64,000 bases of DNA from Kitasatospora sp. MAP5-34 (GCF_029894335.1 NZ_JARXZC010000009.1:1-64000), one strand, 5' to 3'; positions 48,988 to 57,952 are shown, counted from the first letter of the stretch. Notes: generated from the letters alone by a model not told the origin. A program made the numbers and translations.

Positions 48988-50808
48988 TTGAGCACCGCCC
49001 TCACCGGAGCCCCGCCCGCCGTACCGCACCAGCCCCGACCCGAGCCTGCGGACCTGCTGCTCCATCCGGACCCGGCCGTGGCGGCCGAGCACGCCGGGGT
49101 GGAGAGCCTGCTGCGCTGCTGGGTGCGCGAGACCGGCGTGCTGCCCGCCGCCGACGGGCAGTTGCTGATCCCAGTGCTGGGCGGTGCCGCGCGGCTCGCC
49201 GCGCCCGTCCGGTACTGGTCTCCGTGCGGCTGGCACCGCTTCGGCGCGGTCACCCTGCTCGGAGCCGGCGGGCGGGGAACCGAGGGTCAGCCGGACGCGC
49301 CGCTGGACGCCGTCACCGTCGCGGCCCTGGTCGCGAGCGCCGCAGCCGAGCGCCCCGACCCGGGCCGGATCGCCGACCTCGCGGCCCGGGTCGCCGACTC
49401 GGCGGTCCGTACGGCGGACGTGCTCGCCTACCGCCGCCGCGCTCCGGAGCAGACCGACTGGCCCTTCCTGCGGGCCGAGCAGGCCTTGCTGCTGGGCCAC
49501 CCGCTGCACCCCACCCCGAAGAGCCGGGACGGCCTCGGGCCCGCGCAGAGCGCGGCGTACTCGCCCGAGCTGCACGGCTCCTTCCGCCTGCACTGGTACG
49601 CCGTGGACCGCGAACTGCTCGCCACCGACTCGGCCACCGGCCTCGACGCCGACCAGCTGACGGAGCAACTCCTCGGCGACCCCGGCCTGTTGCCGCCCGG
49701 CACCGCCGCACTGCCGCTGCACCCCTGGCAGGCCCGCGAGCTCGCCCTGCGCCCGGCCGTCGCCGAGCTGCTGGCGTCCGGACGGCTGCGCGACCTCGGC
49801 CCGCAGGGCGAGCCGTGGCACCCGACCTCCTCCGTCCGCACCGTCTGCCGCCCCGGCACGCCCTGGATGCTCAAGCTCTCGCTCGGCCTGCGGATCACCA
49901 ACTCACGCCGGGAGAACCTCCGCAAGGAGCTGCTCCGGGGCACCGAGGCGCACCGGTTGCTGGAGTCCGGCCTCGGCGCCGAGTGGCACGCCGCCCACCC
50001 CGGCTTCGACATCGTCCGCGACCCGGCCTGGATCGGCGTCGACCTCCCGGGCGCAGACCTCTCCGGCGTCGACCTCCCGGGCCTCGGCGACCCGAACGGG
50101 CTGGACGCGGTGCTGCGGCAGCAGCCCTTCGGGCCGGACGAGCGTGTGTACTGCGTCGCCGGGCTGGTCGCCGAGCGACCGTTCGACCGGCTCGACTCGC
50201 TGCTCGGCGGCGTCCTGCGGACCCTGGCCGTGCGCTGCGGACGCCCGCTGCGCACCGTCGCGACCGAGTGGTTCCTGCGCTACCTGGAGGCGATGGTGCT
50301 CCCGGTGCTCTGGCTCGACGGCCAGGCCGGCGTCGCGCTGGAGGCCCACCAGCAGAACAGCCTGGTCCTGCTGGACGAGGCGGGCTGGCCGGTCGGTGGC
50401 CGGTACCGGGACAACCAGGGCTACTACTTCCGCGACTCGTACGCCGCCCGGCTGGACGCCCGGCTCCCGGGCATCGGCCGGGCCAGCGACACCTTCGTCG
50501 ACGACCAGGTGATCGACAAGCGCTTCGCCTACTACCTCGGCATCAACCACGTCCTCGGGCTGATCGGCGCGTTCGGTTCCCAGGGGCTGGCGGACGAGCG
50601 GGTGCTGCTGGCCGCGCTGCGCCGGTTCCTGGCCGGCCCGGAGGCGGCCGCCACCGGCTCCACCCTGCCGGGCCTCCTGCTCGAGTCGCCGACCCTGCAC
50701 AGCAAGGCGAACCTGCTGACCAGGCTGAACGGCATGGACGAGCTGGTCGGCCCGGTCGCCACCCAGTCGGTCTACGTCGACATCCCCAACCCGGTGGCCA
50801 ACCCGTGA
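48988..50808 (+). CDS. NIS siderophore synthetase, IucA/IucC family (first copy)
   Basis: This 606-residue enzyme of the NRPS-independent siderophore family joins a carboxylate such as citrate to an amine or hydroxamate with ATP. The N-terminal IucA/C domain shows the ATP-binding GHPLHPTPKSRDG (about residue 170) and SSVRTVCRPGTPWMLKLSLGLRITNSRREN (about 275-305). The C-terminal FhuF-like domain has HQQNSLVLLD and GYYFRDSYAARLD. TTG is the start, with AAGGAG 5 nt upstream, consistent with low translation. The next gene overlaps by 4 nt. Confidence 0.9.
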   Translation: MSTALTGAPPAVPHQPRPEPADLLLHPDPAVAAEHAGVESLLRCWVRETGVLPAADGQLLIPVLGGAARLAAPVRYWSPCGWHRFGAVTLLGAGGRGTEGQPDAPLDAVTVAALVASAAAERPDPGRIADLAARVADSAVRTADVLAYRRRAPEQTDWPFLRAEQALLLGHPLHPTPKSRDGLGPAQSAAYSPELHGSFRLHWYAVDRELLATDSATGLDADQLTEQLLGDPGLLPPGTAALPLHPWQARELALRPAVAELLASGRLRDLGPQGEPWHPTSSVRTVCRPGTPWMLKLSLGLRITNSRRENLRKELLRGTEAHRLLESGLGAEWHAAHPGFDIVRDPAWIGVDLPGADLSGVDLPGLGDPNGLDAVLRQQPFGPDERVYCVAGLVAERPFDRLDSLLGGVLRTLAVRCGRPLRTVATEWFLRYLEAMVLPVLWLDGQAGVALEAHQQNSLVLLDEAGWPVGGRYRDNQGYYFRDSYAARLDARLPGIGRASDTFVDDQVIDKRFAYYLGINHVLGLIGAFGSQGLADERVLLAALRRFLAGPEAAATGSTLPGLLLESPTLHSKANLLTRLNGMDELVGPVATQSVYVDIPNPVANP

Positions 50809-51350
50809 CGCTTCTGGGCGCCATGCGGACCGCCGCCGGGGTGTTCGAACTCCACCCCGTACGGCTGCCGGACGACCTGCCGCTGCTGACCGGGTGGATG
50901 AACGATCCTGCGGTCGCGGCCTTCTGGCACCTGGCCGGCCCGCCCGCCATCACCGAGCGTCACCTGCGCCGGGTGGCGGAGAGCGGTGCCTCCGCCCTGC
51001 TCGGCCTGCTCGACGGCACCCCGATGAGCTACTGGGAGGTCTACCGCGCCGACCTCGACCCGCTCGCCCAGCACTACCCCGCCGAGCCCCAGGACACCGG
51101 CCTGCACCTGCTGCTCGGCCCCGCCGACACGCGCGGCCGGGGCCTCGGCTCCACCCTGCTGGCCGCGCTCACCGAACGGATCCTGCAGGTCAGGCCGGTG
51201 TGCGGGCGGGTGGTCGCCGAGCCGGACCTCCGCAACACCCCGTCGGTACGGGCGTTCCGCAAGGCCGGATTCGAGCTCGCCGCCGAACTCGACCTGCCCA
51301 CCAAGCGCGCGGCCCTGATGATGCGCCGCCGCGCGCTGCCCCTCTCCTGA
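50805..51350 (+). CDS. siderophore N-acyltransferase, IucB/DesC-like GNAT
   Basis: This protein of about 181 residues belongs to the GNAT group that acylates N-hydroxylysine or related hydroxyamines (Acetyltransf_8). Visible are PLLTGWMNDPAVAAFWHLAG near the start, SYWEVYRADLDPLAQHY in the middle and the acyl-CoA-binding GRGLGSTLLAAL with LRNTPSVRAFRKAGFEL. It would make the hydroxamate ligand group from the product of the downstream monooxygenase. GTG overlaps the stop of the synthetase (GTGA); ATG 18 nt later is an alternative. Confidence 0.88.
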   Translation: MTLLGAMRTAAGVFELHPVRLPDDLPLLTGWMNDPAVAAFWHLAGPPAITERHLRRVAESGASALLGLLDGTPMSYWEVYRADLDPLAQHYPAEPQDTGLHLLLGPADTRGRGLGSTLLAALTERILQVRPVCGRVVAEPDLRNTPSVRAFRKAGFELAAELDLPTKRAALMMRRRALPLS

Positions 51351-51358
51351 AGGACGGC

Positions 51359-52741
51359 ATGGACAACCCGCAGCCCGAGCCCTACGACCTCCTCGGGGTC
51401 GGTATCGGCCCGTTCAACCTGTCCCTGGCCGCGCTGGCCGACCAGGTGAGCGGCCTCGACGCGCTCTTCTGCGAGGCCAGGGCGGAATTCCGCTGGCACC
51501 CGGGGATGCTGGTCGACGGCGCTCGGATGCAGGTTCCGTTCCTGGCCGACCTGGTCTCGCTGGTCGACCCGACCAACCCCTGGTCGTTCCTCAACTACCT
51601 GCGTGACCAGGGGCGGCTCTTCCCGTTCTACTTCGCCGAGCGGTTCCAGCTGCCCCGGCGCGAGTACGACCACTACTGCCGCTGGGCCGCCGAACGGCTG
51701 GTCAACTGCCGCTTCGGCACCGCCGTCACCGCGCTGCACTGGTCCGCCGAGCACGAGCTCTTCCGGGCCGAGACGGGCGGGGGCACCGGGGCCGGCGAGG
51801 TCTGGGCCCGCAACGTCGTGCTGGGCGTCGGTACCAGCCCCGTCCACCCGGAGCCGTTCGCGACCCTGCGCGGGCACCCCGCCGTCTGGCACTCCGCCGA
51901 CTACCTGGAGCGCCGCCGCACCCTGGCCGGCGCGCGCGACATCACCGTGATCGGCTCCGGCCAGTCCGGCGCCGAGGTCTTCCTCGACCTGCTGCGCACC
52001 AGGGGCGGCGACGGCACCCGGCTGCGCTGGCTGACCAGGACCCGGGCGCTCGCCCCGATGGAGTACTCCAAACTCGGCCTGGAGCACTTCACCCCCGACT
52101 ACACCCGCTACTTCCACACCCTGCCCGCCGAGGTCCGTGACCACCTGGTCGAGGCCCAGTGGCAGCTGCACAAGGCCGCCAGCGCCGAGACCCTCGCCGA
52201 GATCCACGACCACCTGTACGAGCGCACCGTCGGCCGCCCGATCGACGCCGACCCGGTCGAGATCATCCCCGGCACGGCCGTCACCGAGGCGACCGCCGGG
52301 CCCTGCGGCGGCCTCGAACTCAGCTGCCGCCACACCGACTCCGGTGCCGACCACCTGGTCCGGACCGACGCCGTCGTCCTTGCCACCGGCTACCGCGCCG
52401 TCCGCCCCGCCGCGCTCGACCCGATCGCCGAGCTGATCGACTGGGACGAGCACGGCCGTTACCGCGTCGACCTCGACCACCGGGTGGCCACCCGCCCGCA
52501 GCTCACCGGCGGGCTCTACGTCCAGAACGCCGAGCTGCACAGCCACGGCGTCGGCACCCCGGACCTCGGCCTCGGCGCGCACCGCGCCGCCGTCATCCTC
52601 AACGCCGTCGCGGGGAAGACCGTCCACCGGCTGCCCACCCGCACTGCCTGGACCAGCTTCGCCCCGCCCGCGTCCTCCGTCGCAGCTACCGTCCTCCCAC
52701 GACCCCAGGAGGGGAACCGTGCCGCAGCAGCCGCCCGCTGA
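51359..52741 (+). CDS. L-lysine/L-ornithine N-hydroxylase (IucD/SidA/PvdA family)
   Basis: This 460-residue FAD and NADPH-dependent monooxygenase has VGIGPFNLSLAAL at residue 13 on, the MQVPFLADLVSLVDPTNPWSFLNYL signature and the NADPH motif VIGSGQSGAEVF (about residue 200). ATGYR and the C-terminal HGVGTPDLGLGAHRAAVILN close the family pattern. It hydroxylates the side-chain amine of lysine or ornithine, the first step of hydroxamate siderophore synthesis. It starts 8 nt after the acyltransferase stop, and its last 23 nt overlap the next synthetase. Confidence 0.92.
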   Translation: MDNPQPEPYDLLGVGIGPFNLSLAALADQVSGLDALFCEARAEFRWHPGMLVDGARMQVPFLADLVSLVDPTNPWSFLNYLRDQGRLFPFYFAERFQLPRREYDHYCRWAAERLVNCRFGTAVTALHWSAEHELFRAETGGGTGAGEVWARNVVLGVGTSPVHPEPFATLRGHPAVWHSADYLERRRTLAGARDITVIGSGQSGAEVFLDLLRTRGGDGTRLRWLTRTRALAPMEYSKLGLEHFTPDYTRYFHTLPAEVRDHLVEAQWQLHKAASAETLAEIHDHLYERTVGRPIDADPVEIIPGTAVTEATAGPCGGLELSCRHTDSGADHLVRTDAVVLATGYRAVRPAALDPIAELIDWDEHGRYRVDLDHRVATRPQLTGGLYVQNAELHSHGVGTPDLGLGAHRAAVILNAVAGKTVHRLPTRTAWTSFAPPASSVAATVLPRPQEGNRAAAAAR

Positions 52742-54530
52742 CCAGCTCCAGCTGCCCCCGCAGCTCACCCCCGAGCACTGGCAGCGGGCCCGCCGGGCGA
52801 TGCTGGCCAAGATGCTCGGCGAGTTCGCGTACGAGGAGCTGATCACGCCGGTGGCGGACGCCGAGGGCTACCTGCTGGAACTCCCCGGGGCCGGCTACCG
52901 GTTCACCGCCCGCCGGGGCGCGTACGGGAGCTGGCGGGTCGACCCGGCCTCCGTCCGTTGCTCCGCCGACCCGGACGTGGACCCGCTGCGCTTCGTCCAG
53001 TGCGCCCGGCACGCGCTCGGCCTGTCGGGCGACACCCTCGGCCACCTGCTGCGCGAACTCACCGCCACCCTGCTCGCCGACGCGCACCAGCTCGCCACCG
53101 AGCTGACCGCCGCCGAGCTGGCCGCCCTCGGGCACGTGGAGCTGGAGGGCCGGCAGAACGGCCACCCGTGGATCGTCCCCAACAAGGGCCGGCTCGGCCT
53201 CTCGGCCCGGGACACCGCCGGCTGGACGCCGGAGGCCCGCACCCCGCAGCGCCTGCCGTGGCTCGCCGTACACCGGAACCTCGCCGACTACCGGGGCGAA
53301 CCCGGCCTGTACGAGCAGGAGTTGGACCGCCCGGAGCTGTTCCGCGAGCTGCTCGGCGATCGGGCCGACGAGTACCTGCTGCTGCCCGTCCACCCCTGGC
53401 AGTGGGACGAGGTCGTCGTCCCGCTCTTCGCGCCGTGGATCGCCTCCGGCGAGATCGTGCCGCTGCCCAGCGACGGCGACCTGAGGCTGCCTCAGCAGTC
53501 GATCCGCAGCTTCTTCAACCTCAGCCGCCCGGACCGCTGCACCGTCAAACTGCCGCTCTCCATCCTCAACACCCTGGTCTGGCGCGGCCTGCCGACCGAA
53601 CTGGCCCGCGCCGCCCCGGCCGTCACCGCCTGGATCCACGGGCTGCGCGACGCCGACCCCTTCCTGCGCGACGAGTGCCGAGTGATCCTGCTCGGCGAGA
53701 TCGCCTCCGTGACCGTCGACCACCCGCTCTACCGCGAGCTGCCCGAGGTGCCCTACCAGTACAAGGAGTTGCTCGGCGCGATCTGGCGCGAGCCGCTCGG
53801 CCGCTACCTGGAGCCCGGCGAGCGGGCCCGCACCCTGGCCGCTCTGCTGCAGACCGGCTCCGACGGGCGGTCCCTGGTCGCCGAGCTGGTGGCCCGCTCC
53901 GGTCTGCCCGCCCGGGACTGGCTGCGCCGGCTGTTCGCGGTGATGCTGCCGCCGCTGCTGCACTTCCTCTACCGGTACGGCACCGTCTTCTCACCGCACG
54001 GCGAGAACGCGATCGTGGTCTTCGACGAGCTGGACCGGCCCGTCCGGCTGGCGGTCAAGGACTTCGTGGACGATGTCAACATCAGCGACCGGGACCTGCC
54101 CGAGCTGGCCGGCCTGCCGGCGGAGGCCGCCCGCGTCCTGCCGCGCAAACCGCCCAAGGCGCTCAACCAGTACCTGCACGCGGGGCTGTTCATCGGCGTC
54201 TACCGCTTCCTGGCGCCGCTGGTCGAGGAGCAGCTGGGCGTGCCGGAGGAGGAGTTCTGGACGCTGCTCCGTGAGCGGATCATGGCCCACCAGCGGCGTT
54301 TCCCCGAGCTGGCCGAGCGGTTCGAGCTCTTCGACCTCTGCACCCCCCGGATCGACCGGCTCTGCCTCAACCGCAACCGCCTGCTGCTGGACGGATACCG
54401 GGACCGCCCCGAGCGCCCGTTCGCGGCGGTGCACGGCGAGGTGGACAACGCCCTGCACCCCGGCGGGCCGGGCTTGCTGCCGCTGCCGCGCGAGCGCGAG
54501 CGGGACCGGATTGTCACTCCGGCGCCGTAG
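52719..54530 (+). CDS. NIS siderophore synthetase, IucA/IucC family (second copy)
   Basis: This 603-residue enzyme is clearly diverged from the first copy. It has NGHPWIVPNKGRLG (about residue 145), the HPWQWDE motif, SIRSFFNLSRPDRCTVKLPLSILNTLVWRG, and the FhuF-like part with PHGENAIVVFDELDRPVRLAVKDF. AGGAGGGG lies 5 nt before the GTG, inside the monooxygenase gene. Two synthetases in one operon imply two successive condensations onto one dicarboxylate, as IucA and IucC do in aerobactin. The dinG start follows 12 nt after its stop. Confidence 0.9.
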   Translation: MPQQPPADQLQLPPQLTPEHWQRARRAMLAKMLGEFAYEELITPVADAEGYLLELPGAGYRFTARRGAYGSWRVDPASVRCSADPDVDPLRFVQCARHALGLSGDTLGHLLRELTATLLADAHQLATELTAAELAALGHVELEGRQNGHPWIVPNKGRLGLSARDTAGWTPEARTPQRLPWLAVHRNLADYRGEPGLYEQELDRPELFRELLGDRADEYLLLPVHPWQWDEVVVPLFAPWIASGEIVPLPSDGDLRLPQQSIRSFFNLSRPDRCTVKLPLSILNTLVWRGLPTELARAAPAVTAWIHGLRDADPFLRDECRVILLGEIASVTVDHPLYRELPEVPYQYKELLGAIWREPLGRYLEPGERARTLAALLQTGSDGRSLVAELVARSGLPARDWLRRLFAVMLPPLLHFLYRYGTVFSPHGENAIVVFDELDRPVRLAVKDFVDDVNISDRDLPELAGLPAEAARVLPRKPPKALNQYLHAGLFIGVYRFLAPLVEEQLGVPEEEFWTLLRERIMAHQRRFPELAERFELFDLCTPRIDRLCLNRNRLLLDGYRDRPERPFAAVHGEVDNALHPGGPGLLPLPRERERDRIVTPAP

Positions 54531-54533
54531 GGT
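54528..54533 (+). promoter_or_regulatory. -10 hexamer TAGGGT, candidate leaderless promoter of dinG
   Basis: TAGGGT includes the last bases of the synthetase stop codon (TAG) and ends 9 nt before the dinG ATG; GGGAG in the spacer could alternatively act as a weak ribosome binding site. Confidence 0.35.
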
Positions 54534-54542
54534 GGGAGCGTC

Positions 54543-56639
54543 ATGACGAACGACTCCGAACCCCAGCCACTGCCCGGCGCACCCGAGACGCCGCAGGCCG
54601 TCCCCAGGGCCCTCCTCCCCGAGCTGCTGCACGCCGCGGTCGAGGCCGTCGGCGGCGTCGAGCGCCCCGGCCAGGTCAGGATGGCCGAGGCCGTCGCCGA
54701 CGCCGTCGAGGCCGGCGAGCACCTGCTCGTCCAGGCCGGCACCGGCACCGGCAAGTCCCTCGCCTACCTGGTGCCCGCCCTCGCCCACGGCGATCGCGTG
54801 GTGGTGGCGACCGCCACCCTGGCCCTGCAGCGCCAGCTGGTCGAGCGCGACCTGCCGCGCACGGTGGACGCGCTGCACCCCGTGCTGCGCCGCCGCCCGC
54901 TCTTCGCGATGCTCAAGGGCCGCTCCAACTACCTCTGCCTGCACCGCGCCAACGAGGGCACCCCGAGCGACGAGGGCGAAGGTCTGTTCGACCCGGTGGA
55001 CGCGCTCGGCGGCCCGAGCGGCAAGCTCGGCAAGGACGTCCTGCGGCTGCGCGAGTGGGCCGGTGAGACGGAGACGGGCGACCGCGACGATCTCTCTCCC
55101 GGCGTCTCCGACAAGGCCTGGGCGCAGCTTGCCGTCACCTCGAAGGAGTGCCTGGGCGCGAGCAAGTGTGCGTACGGGCAGGAGTGCTTCGCCGAGCAGG
55201 CCCGTGAGCGCGCGAAGTTGGCCGACGTGGTGGTCACCAACCACGCGATGCTGGCGATCGACGCGATCGAGGGCGCCCCGGTGCTGCCCGACCACGCGAT
55301 GCTGATCGTCGACGAGGCCCACGAGCTGGTCAACCGGGTCACCGGCGCGGCCACCGCCGAGCTGACGGTCGGCGCGGTCAACCGGGCCGTCAAGCGCGCC
55401 GCCAAGCTCGCCAACGAGAAGGCGGTGGACGCCCTCCAGGCGGCCGCCGAGAGCTACCACGGCCTGATGGAGACGGCTCAGCCCGGCCGGGTCGAAGAGC
55501 TGCCCGAGTACCTCTCGTACGCGGTGGCGGCGATCCGGGACGCCGCCCGGCAGGTGATCACCTCGCTCGGTGAGACCCGTGACAAGGCGCTGACCGACGA
55601 GGACGCGGTGCGCAAGCAGGCGATGGCCTCCGCCGAGCAGCTGCACGAGACGACGGACCGGCTGCTGTCGGAGTCGGCGTACGACGTGGTCTGGATCGAG
55701 CGCAGCGACCGCTTCGGGCCCGGTACCGCGTCGCTGCGGGTCGCTCCGCTGAACGTGGCCGGCCTGCTGCGGGAGAACCTCTACAAGGAGCGCTCGGTCG
55801 TCCTGACCTCCGCCACCCTCAAGCTGGGCGGCGACTTCAACGGCGTGGCCGCCTCGGTCGGCCTCCCGGGCGAGGGCCGACTGCCGGACGTCCGGAGCGA
55901 CGCGGAGCCCGCCGTGCAGGAGGGCGAGGACGCCCCGCCGTACTGGCGCGGGATCGACGTCGGCTCGCCGTTCGCCTACCCCAAGCAGGGCATCCTCTAC
56001 GTCGCCAAGCACCTGCCGCCCCCGGGCCGCGAGCCGGACCGGCCGGAGATGCTGGACGAGCTGGCGGAGCTGATCGGCGCGGCGGGCGGGCGCACGCTCG
56101 GGCTGTTCTCCTCGATGCGGGCCGCCCAGACGGCGGCCGAGGCGCTGCGCGGGCGCCTCGACAACCGGATCCTGCTGCAGGGCGAGGACACCCTCGGCGA
56201 GCTGATCCGCGAGTTCGCCTCCGACCCCGAGACCTGCCTCTTCGGCACGCTCTCGCTCTGGCAGGGAGTCGATGTGCCGGGCTCCGCCTGCCAGTTGGTG
56301 GTGATGGACCGCATCCCCTTCCCGCGCCCCGACGACCCGCTGATGAGCGCCCGTCAGAAGGCGGTCGAGGAGGCGGGCGGCAACGGCTTCATGGCGGTGG
56401 CGGCGACGCACGCAGCCCTGCTGATGGCTCAGGGAGCCGGCCGTCTGGTCCGGGCCGGCGACGACCGGGGCGTGGTCGCGGTACTCGACCCGAGGCTCGC
56501 CACGGCCCGCTACGGCGGCTTCTTCCGCTCCTCGATGCCGGACTTCTGGTACACCAACGACCGTAACCAGATCCGCCGTTCCCTCGCGGCGATCGACGCG
56601 GCGGCCCCGGCGATCCGCCCGGTCCCCCAGCGCGGTTAG
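54543..56639 (+). CDS. dinG: DinG-family ATP-dependent helicase
   Basis: This 698-residue XPD-like superfamily-2 helicase has Walker A AGTGTGKSLAYLVP (about residues 62-75), four cysteines fitting an Fe-S cluster (SNYLC, then KECLGASKCAYGQECF), DEAH box VDEAHELVN, and motif VI near the end (AQGAGRLVRAGDDRG). DinG unwinds DNA 5'-3' and resolves R-loops and G-quadruplexes. No LexA box is seen directly upstream. It converges on lexA across a strong palindrome. Confidence 0.93.
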   Translation: MTNDSEPQPLPGAPETPQAVPRALLPELLHAAVEAVGGVERPGQVRMAEAVADAVEAGEHLLVQAGTGTGKSLAYLVPALAHGDRVVVATATLALQRQLVERDLPRTVDALHPVLRRRPLFAMLKGRSNYLCLHRANEGTPSDEGEGLFDPVDALGGPSGKLGKDVLRLREWAGETETGDRDDLSPGVSDKAWAQLAVTSKECLGASKCAYGQECFAEQARERAKLADVVVTNHAMLAIDAIEGAPVLPDHAMLIVDEAHELVNRVTGAATAELTVGAVNRAVKRAAKLANEKAVDALQAAAESYHGLMETAQPGRVEELPEYLSYAVAAIRDAARQVITSLGETRDKALTDEDAVRKQAMASAEQLHETTDRLLSESAYDVVWIERSDRFGPGTASLRVAPLNVAGLLRENLYKERSVVLTSATLKLGGDFNGVAASVGLPGEGRLPDVRSDAEPAVQEGEDAPPYWRGIDVGSPFAYPKQGILYVAKHLPPPGREPDRPEMLDELAELIGAAGGRTLGLFSSMRAAQTAAEALRGRLDNRILLQGEDTLGELIREFASDPETCLFGTLSLWQGVDVPGSACQLVVMDRIPFPRPDDPLMSARQKAVEEAGGNGFMAVAATHAALLMAQGAGRLVRAGDDRGVVAVLDPRLATARYGGFFRSSMPDFWYTNDRNQIRRSLAAIDAAAPAIRPVPQRG

Positions 56640-56655
56640 CTGCGCAGAGAGCCAA

Positions 56656-56718
56656 CAGGGGCGCGGGGAACTGCGACTGACAGCCACAGGCTGTCAGTCG
56701 CAGTTCCCCGCGCCCCTG
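56656..56718. terminator. perfect 30-bp-arm palindrome between dinG and lexA, family copy 4
   Basis: The arms 56656-56685 and 56689-56718 are exact complements around an aca loop (caggggcgcggggaactgcg outermost). The inner tgacagcc/ggctgtca part recurs once more at about 56746-56766, overlapping the lexA stop region. It serves as a bidirectional terminator of the convergent genes. Confidence 0.9.
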
Positions 56719-56762
56719 GGGTACCCGGTTGCCCAGGCCCAACGAATGACAGCCGCAGGCTG

Positions 56763-57641
56763 TCAGAGACGGCGGAGGACCGCGACGACCTTGCCGAGGA
56801 TGGTGGCGTTGTCGCCCGGGATGGGCTCGTAGGCCGGGTTGTGCGGCATCAGCCAGATCTTGCCGTCCTCGCGCTTGAGGCGCTTGACGGTGGCCTCACC
56901 GTCGATCATCGCCGCGACGATGTCGCCGTTCTCGGCGACCGGCTGGCGGCGGACGGTGACCCAGTCGCCGTCGCAGATCGCGGCCTGGATCATCGAGTCG
57001 CCCTGCACGGTGAGCGCGAACAGCTCGCCCTCGCCGACGAGTTGACGGGGGAGCGGGAATACGTCCTCGACCGTCTGCTCGGCCAGGATCGGGCCGCCGG
57101 CGGCGATCCGGCCGACCAGCGGCACGTACGAGGTGGAGGGGCGGCCGGCGGCCTCGGCGGTGTTCGGGCGGGTGACCTCGACGCCACGGACCTCGTACGC
57201 GCGGGGGCGGTGCGGGTCGCGGCGGAGGAAGCCCTTGCGCTCCAGGGCCATCAGCTGGTGCGCGACGGAGGAGGTGCTGGACAGGCCGACGGCCTGGCCG
57301 ATCTCGCGCATGCTCGGCGGGTAACCCCGGCGCTGGACCGAGTCCCTGATGACCTCGATGACGCGGCGCTGGCGTTCGGTCAGTCCGGCTTCGTCGGTGC
57401 GGATGCCGGGCGGGCGGCCCGGGAGCGAGCGGGTCGGGACGGGCTGGCCGAGCGCTCCGTCCTGGGCGGCGGCGTGCTCGATCGGCTGGTCCGGGAGGCG
57501 GCCCGAGGCGTTCAGGGCGGCACCGGCCAGGCGGTGGTCTTCGCTGCGGCTCATGCTGTGGTCCACGCTCTGCTGGTCCATGGTGCGCGCGGAACGCTCC
57601 TGCACCGGGATGGAGTTGCTCTTGGCTTCTACGGTGTTCAT
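56763..57641 (-). CDS. lexA: SOS repressor LexA
   Basis: This 292-residue protein has a winged helix (about residues 86-153; [21 protein letters not shown]) and an S24 peptidase domain with the Ala181-Gly182 cleavage site, nucleophile Ser216 (GDSM) and Lys253 (ATVKRL). It represses SOS genes and cleaves itself when RecA filaments form. The N-terminal extension of about 70 poorly conserved residues is longer than in S. coelicolor LexA (about 234 in all). GAGGGG lies 8 nt before the chosen ATG, which supports the long form; Met21 is an alternative start. Confidence 0.95.
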   Translation of the reverse strand: MNTVEAKSNSIPVQERSARTMDQQSVDHSMSRSEDHRLAGAALNASGRLPDQPIEHAAAQDGALGQPVPTRSLPGRPPGIRTDEAGLTERQRRVIEVIRDSVQRRGYPPSMREIGQAVGLSSTSSVAHQLMALERKGFLRRDPHRPRAYEVRGVEVTRPNTAEAAGRPSTSYVPLVGRIAAGGPILAEQTVEDVFPLPRQLVGEGELFALTVQGDSMIQAAICDGDWVTVRRQPVAENGDIVAAMIDGEATVKRLKREDGKIWLMPHNPAYEPIPGDNATILGKVVAVLRRL

Positions 57642-57709
57642 TGGCTGCCCCTCTTAGACAGACGTTCTCCCTTGTTCAACTCAACTGGCTCACCTATCGA
57701 AAGGTTGCG

Positions 57710-57725
57710 CCAAACACACGTTCGA
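57710..57725. promoter_or_regulatory. LexA box upstream of lexA
   Basis: On the minus strand TCGAACGTGTGTTTGG matches TCGAAC-N4-GTTCGA at 10 of 12 positions, about 70 bp before the lexA start. It fits autoregulation. Confidence 0.8.
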
Positions 57726-57773
57726 GTGAATTATTTAGGAGTCGGCTGACTCGATCAAGGCTTTGGGTGTAGA

Positions 57774-57789
57774 TCGATTAAATGTTCGA
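57774..57789. promoter_or_regulatory. second LexA-like box between lexA and nrdR
   Basis: TCGATTAAATGTTCGA matches the SOS consensus at 10 of 12 positions. It lies about 130 bp before lexA and about 90 bp upstream of the nrdR promoter, so it could serve either gene. Confidence 0.45.
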
Positions 57790-57856
57790 CTCCGGGAGTC
57801 TATTTCACGGGGGGCGAACTTTTCGACCCGTCCCGGCGTGGCGCCCCCTGTGATCG

Positions 57857-57910
57857 CACATGTAGTGGCACAGTTCTGGTTTGGGCCCACAGGTTGTGTC
57901 CGTGTACGCT
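57857..57910 (+). promoter_or_regulatory. tandem NrdR boxes and nrdRJ promoter
   Basis: Two related boxes, cacatgtagtgg (57857-57868) and cacaggttgtgt (57888-57899), are 31 bp apart, which is three helical turns. A promoter TTGGGC (57881-57886) and TACGCT (57905-57910) with 18-nt spacing has the second box inside its spacer. This is the geometry known for NrdR repression. Confidence 0.78.
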
Positions 57911-57952
57911 GGCCGGGTTCGTGGTTATGTCGTCGTGTAGGGAGTCCCCAAG

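Larger units (their letters stand above)
57642..57952. other. divergent lexA / nrdR control region
   Basis: This 311-bp A+T-richer gap carries two LexA-like boxes, a promoter for nrdR and tandem NrdR boxes, all listed separately. No gene is seen. Confidence 0.8.
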
